A DNA stretch of 5,717 bases from Opitutales bacterium (GTDB lineage: Bacteria > Verrucomicrobiota > Verrucomicrobiia > Opitutales > Intestinicryptomonadaceae): NCBI GenBank assembly GCA_017633865.1, contig JAGBOM010000226.1:1-5717 (forward strand), written 5' to 3'. Every line of letters starts with the position of its first letter. The stretch's first letter is position 1. The notes beneath the pieces were generated by a model. It saw nothing but the letters and a program-made list of their open reading frames with translations, was not told the DNA's origin and searched no databases. Shown in pieces: positions 5,691 to 5,717 of this stretch. A program made the position numbers and the translations under genes.

Positions 5691-5717
5691 ACCTCTCGTT
5701 TTATTTTAGAGCGCAAA

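Noticed and set aside
5691..5717. Possible transcription terminator after pdxH
   Set aside because: The 27 remaining bases have a TTTTATTTTA run but no stem-loop before it that I can pair. A terminator could lie beyond the window.
1..5717. Mobile element, phage, defence system, CRISPR array or RNA gene
   Set aside because: No terminal or direct repeats, transposase, integrase, spaced repeats or tRNA/rRNA-like stretch was seen. All sizeable regions are filled by chromosomal genes with uniform composition.

Overview
This window looks like ordinary chromosomal DNA from a Gram-negative bacterium. It holds seven protein-coding genes, one of them cut by the left edge, in two divergent, tightly packed gene sets around a 91-bp AT-rich intergenic region (2148-2238). 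A Kdo transferase gene implies an outer membrane with lipopolysaccharide. The gene sequences, the near absence of Shine-Dalgarno sites and the A/T-rich leaders are compatible with Verrucomicrobiota or a related PVC lineage (perhaps Opitutae). That placement is an inference from general resemblance and was not tested.

Leftward set (minus strand, 2147 to 1): a FabZ-type 3-hydroxyacyl-ACP dehydratase, a FabB/FabF-type beta-ketoacyl-ACP synthase, and the first 141 codons of kdtA/waaA, the Kdo transferase. The first two genes overlap by 8 nt and the next two are separated by one base, so they are probably one translationally coupled operon. It links acyl-chain synthesis to lipid A glycosylation.

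Rightward set (plus strand, 2239 to 5690): nadK (NAD kinase), an unrecognised 157-residue protein with five predicted membrane segments, a YihY/BrkB-family membrane protein with a cytoplasmic C-terminal domain, and pdxH (pyridoxamine/pyridoxine 5'-phosphate oxidase). Gaps are 9, 10 and 22 bp, so this is also probably one operon. NadK makes NADP(H), which fatty-acid synthesis consumes, but the membrane genes and pdxH give no single obvious pathway.

I found no RNA genes, mobile elements, CRISPR arrays, attachment sites or phage genes, and no evidence of a new multi-gene system. The points worth a second look are modest: the unrecognised membrane protein between nadK and yihY, the coupling of dehydratase, ketosynthase and Kdo transferase, unusual residues and an insertion in the ketosynthase, an acidic loop insertion in the YihY protein, consistently SD-less translation starts, and an imperfect hairpin in the divergent promoter region.
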